Shown here: one piece after another, positions 4,967 to 5,600 of the stretch
How positions within the stretch are numbered: the stretch's first letter is position 1
How the letters are laid out: each line of letters starts with the position of its first letter
Assembly (NCBI GenBank): GCA_017537045.1
Contig: JAFYLN010000220.1
Span: forward strand, 1 to 5,600
Length of the DNA: 5,600 nt
Direction of reading: 5' to 3'
Source of the DNA: Oscillospiraceae bacterium
Lineage (GTDB): Bacteria > Bacillota_A > Clostridia > Oscillospirales > Oscillospiraceae
The notes under the pieces: generated by a model
Database searches by the model: none
Seen by the model: the letters and a program-made list of their open reading frames with translations, nothing else
Told to the model about the DNA's origin: nothing
Program-made: the position numbers and the translations under genes

Positions 4967-5600
4967 GCAGTACCTCCCTGAGTATCAGAGTCTATATTGC
5001 CGATGCTGATCTTTTCGATCTCCTCCGTCACCACTTCTGTAAGCAGATTCTTGATAAACTCACTTTGCTTCTGTCGGATATCCTGAAGAGCAGCCTTTCC
5101 AAGATTATTCATTGCCAGAAGGTCTTTATCCTTCAGCTGCGCCAGATCCGCCACAGATTCTACCTTGTTCCTCTGAAGGCAGTTATTCGCTCTCATAGAC
5201 AACGCAAGCTCACCAACCGGAACAGACTTCAGTCTTTCAATAAGTCTCTTGGGCACATTCATCGCACCCGTTTCCTCATCGATATCTTCCCAGCGTTCTT
5301 CTATGCCACGGTTAAACCCGTCCTGGAAGCCGCACTCACTTTCCAAGCGAATCATCTCCCGGACGGTGGTTTTCAGACCGTACCGGATCAGATCAAAGAA
5401 TCTGGGATCACGCAGCTTACGAAGTGCCCTGATGATTCGCTCATGCACCTGTGAAATCTCGATTTCCAACTCTTCTACGATATCCTGATAAGAGAATTCA
5501 AGGTCATAAGATAACCTCAGAATCTCTTCATCTTCGCTGCTCAGTGCAATCAGCCTTACAAACTCAAAGCTCTCCCTCAAATCCACCGGGGCATAGCACA
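4963..5600 (-). CDS. Sigma region-4-like HTH plus alpha-CTD-like domain (protein A), 5' end outside window
   Basis: A paralogue of the following gene, open to the right edge. Numbered from the GTG at 5586, residues 16-60 form the sigma region-4-like HTH (F-S-Y-Q-D-I-V-E-E-L...V-H-E-R-I-I-R-A-L-R-K-L-R-D-P). A longer, acidic linker (72-120) follows, then an alpha-CTD-like domain (121-175: V-G-E-L-A-L-S-M-R-A-N-N-C-L; M-N-N-L-G-K-A-A-L-Q-D-I). A 33-residue acidic tail is unique to it. Equivalents of alpha R265, N268, C269 and G296 are kept (R132, N135, C136, G163), but K298 and S299 are alanines (A165, A166). The GTG is not the start: no ribosome site precedes it, the frame continues upstream, and the residues around it (P-V-D-x-x-x-S-F) align with P-P-D-x-x-x-S-F inside the paralogue. 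Probably 30 or more residues are missing. It overlaps the next gene by 4 bp, so the two are likely made together. Confidence 0.85.
   Translation of the reverse strand, partial: CYAPVDLRESFEFVRLIALSSEDEEILRLSYDLEFSYQDIVEELEIEISQVHERIIRALRKLRDPRFFDLIRYGLKTTVREMIRLESECGFQDGFNRGIEERWEDIDEETGAMNVPKRLIERLKSVPVGELALSMRANNCLQRNKVESVADLAQLKDKDLLAMNNLGKAALQDIRQKQSEFIKNLLTEVVTEEIEKISIGNIDSDTQGGTA
4973..4978 (-). promoter_or_regulatory. Ribosome site inside protein A gene that starts protein B (coupled translation)
   Basis: The minus strand reads GGGAGG here, 6 bp before the ATG at 4966 and within the last codons of the upstream gene. With the ATGA stop/start overlap at 4963-4966 this is a standard translational-coupling arrangement. 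It favors the first methionine over the internal one at 4951. Confidence 0.8.

Noticed and set aside
4936..5454. Plus-strand open frame of 172 codons opposite the sigma/alpha-like genes
   Set aside because: It is antisense to two overlapping genes with recognisable domains, has no ribosome site, and its composition is that of an antisense shadow.
1..5600. CRISPR arrays, tRNA genes, insertion sequences, attachment sites
   Set aside because: No regularly spaced repeats, cloverleaf with CCA-like end, transposase or integrase motifs, or flanking direct repeats were seen on reading both strands.

Overview
The window looks like chromosomal or integrated DNA from a mid-GC Gram-positive Clostridia-type bacterium, probably a gut Lachnospiraceae or Oscillospiraceae relative. 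This is inferred from strong AGGAGG-type ribosome binding sites, consensus sigma-A promoters with 17-bp spacers, a Firmicutes-style Y-family polymerase (D-x-N-S-x-F-L-S-W motif), and a small single-domain flavodoxin. No tRNA, rRNA, CRISPR array, transposase or integrase was seen.

Layout, left to right. (1) 1-81 is the last 26 codons of a plus-strand gene, closed by an intrinsic terminator at 91-124. (2) 227-871 (+) is a 214-residue protein of unknown function, preceded by an extended -10 promoter and built from two copies of one helical unit (a DUF6809-like pattern). (3) A minus-strand operon reads from 2028 down to 990. It encodes a YgjP/WGSC-type zinc metallopeptidase, then a flavodoxin, and ends at a hairpin at 881-910. 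(4) A compact divergent control region (2029-2155) holds two near-consensus promoters back to back. (5) 2156-3395 (+) is a dinB-type DNA polymerase IV gene broken near 2996. An inferred loss of 14 bp removes five codons and shifts the frame, separating the catalytic core from most of the little-finger domain and the clamp-binding motif. (6) 3432-4301 (+) is a visibly AT-richer gene for a zinc-finger/HNH-like protein (C-x2-C, S-H-I-I-P, C-x2-C-E). (7) A 12-bp perfect hairpin lies between convergent genes at 4362-4392. (8) A minus-strand pair enters from the right edge (4963-5600 and 4403-4966), overlapping by ATGA.

The most striking element is that last pair. Each protein joins a sigma-70 region-4-like helix-turn-helix to a domain closely resembling the C-terminal domain of the RNA polymerase alpha subunit. 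Neither contains sigma region 2 or the alpha N-terminal domain. They are divergent paralogues (about 18 of 70 residues identical across an ungapped HTH alignment, and about 18 of 47 in the alpha-CTD part) and are translationally coupled. I infer a two-component transcription regulator that contacts the -35/UP-element region or core polymerase. Its targets cannot be read from this window.

The remaining genes are ordinary accessory or housekeeping functions (redox protein, peptidase, translesion polymerase relic), and nothing here links them functionally to the sigma/alpha pair.
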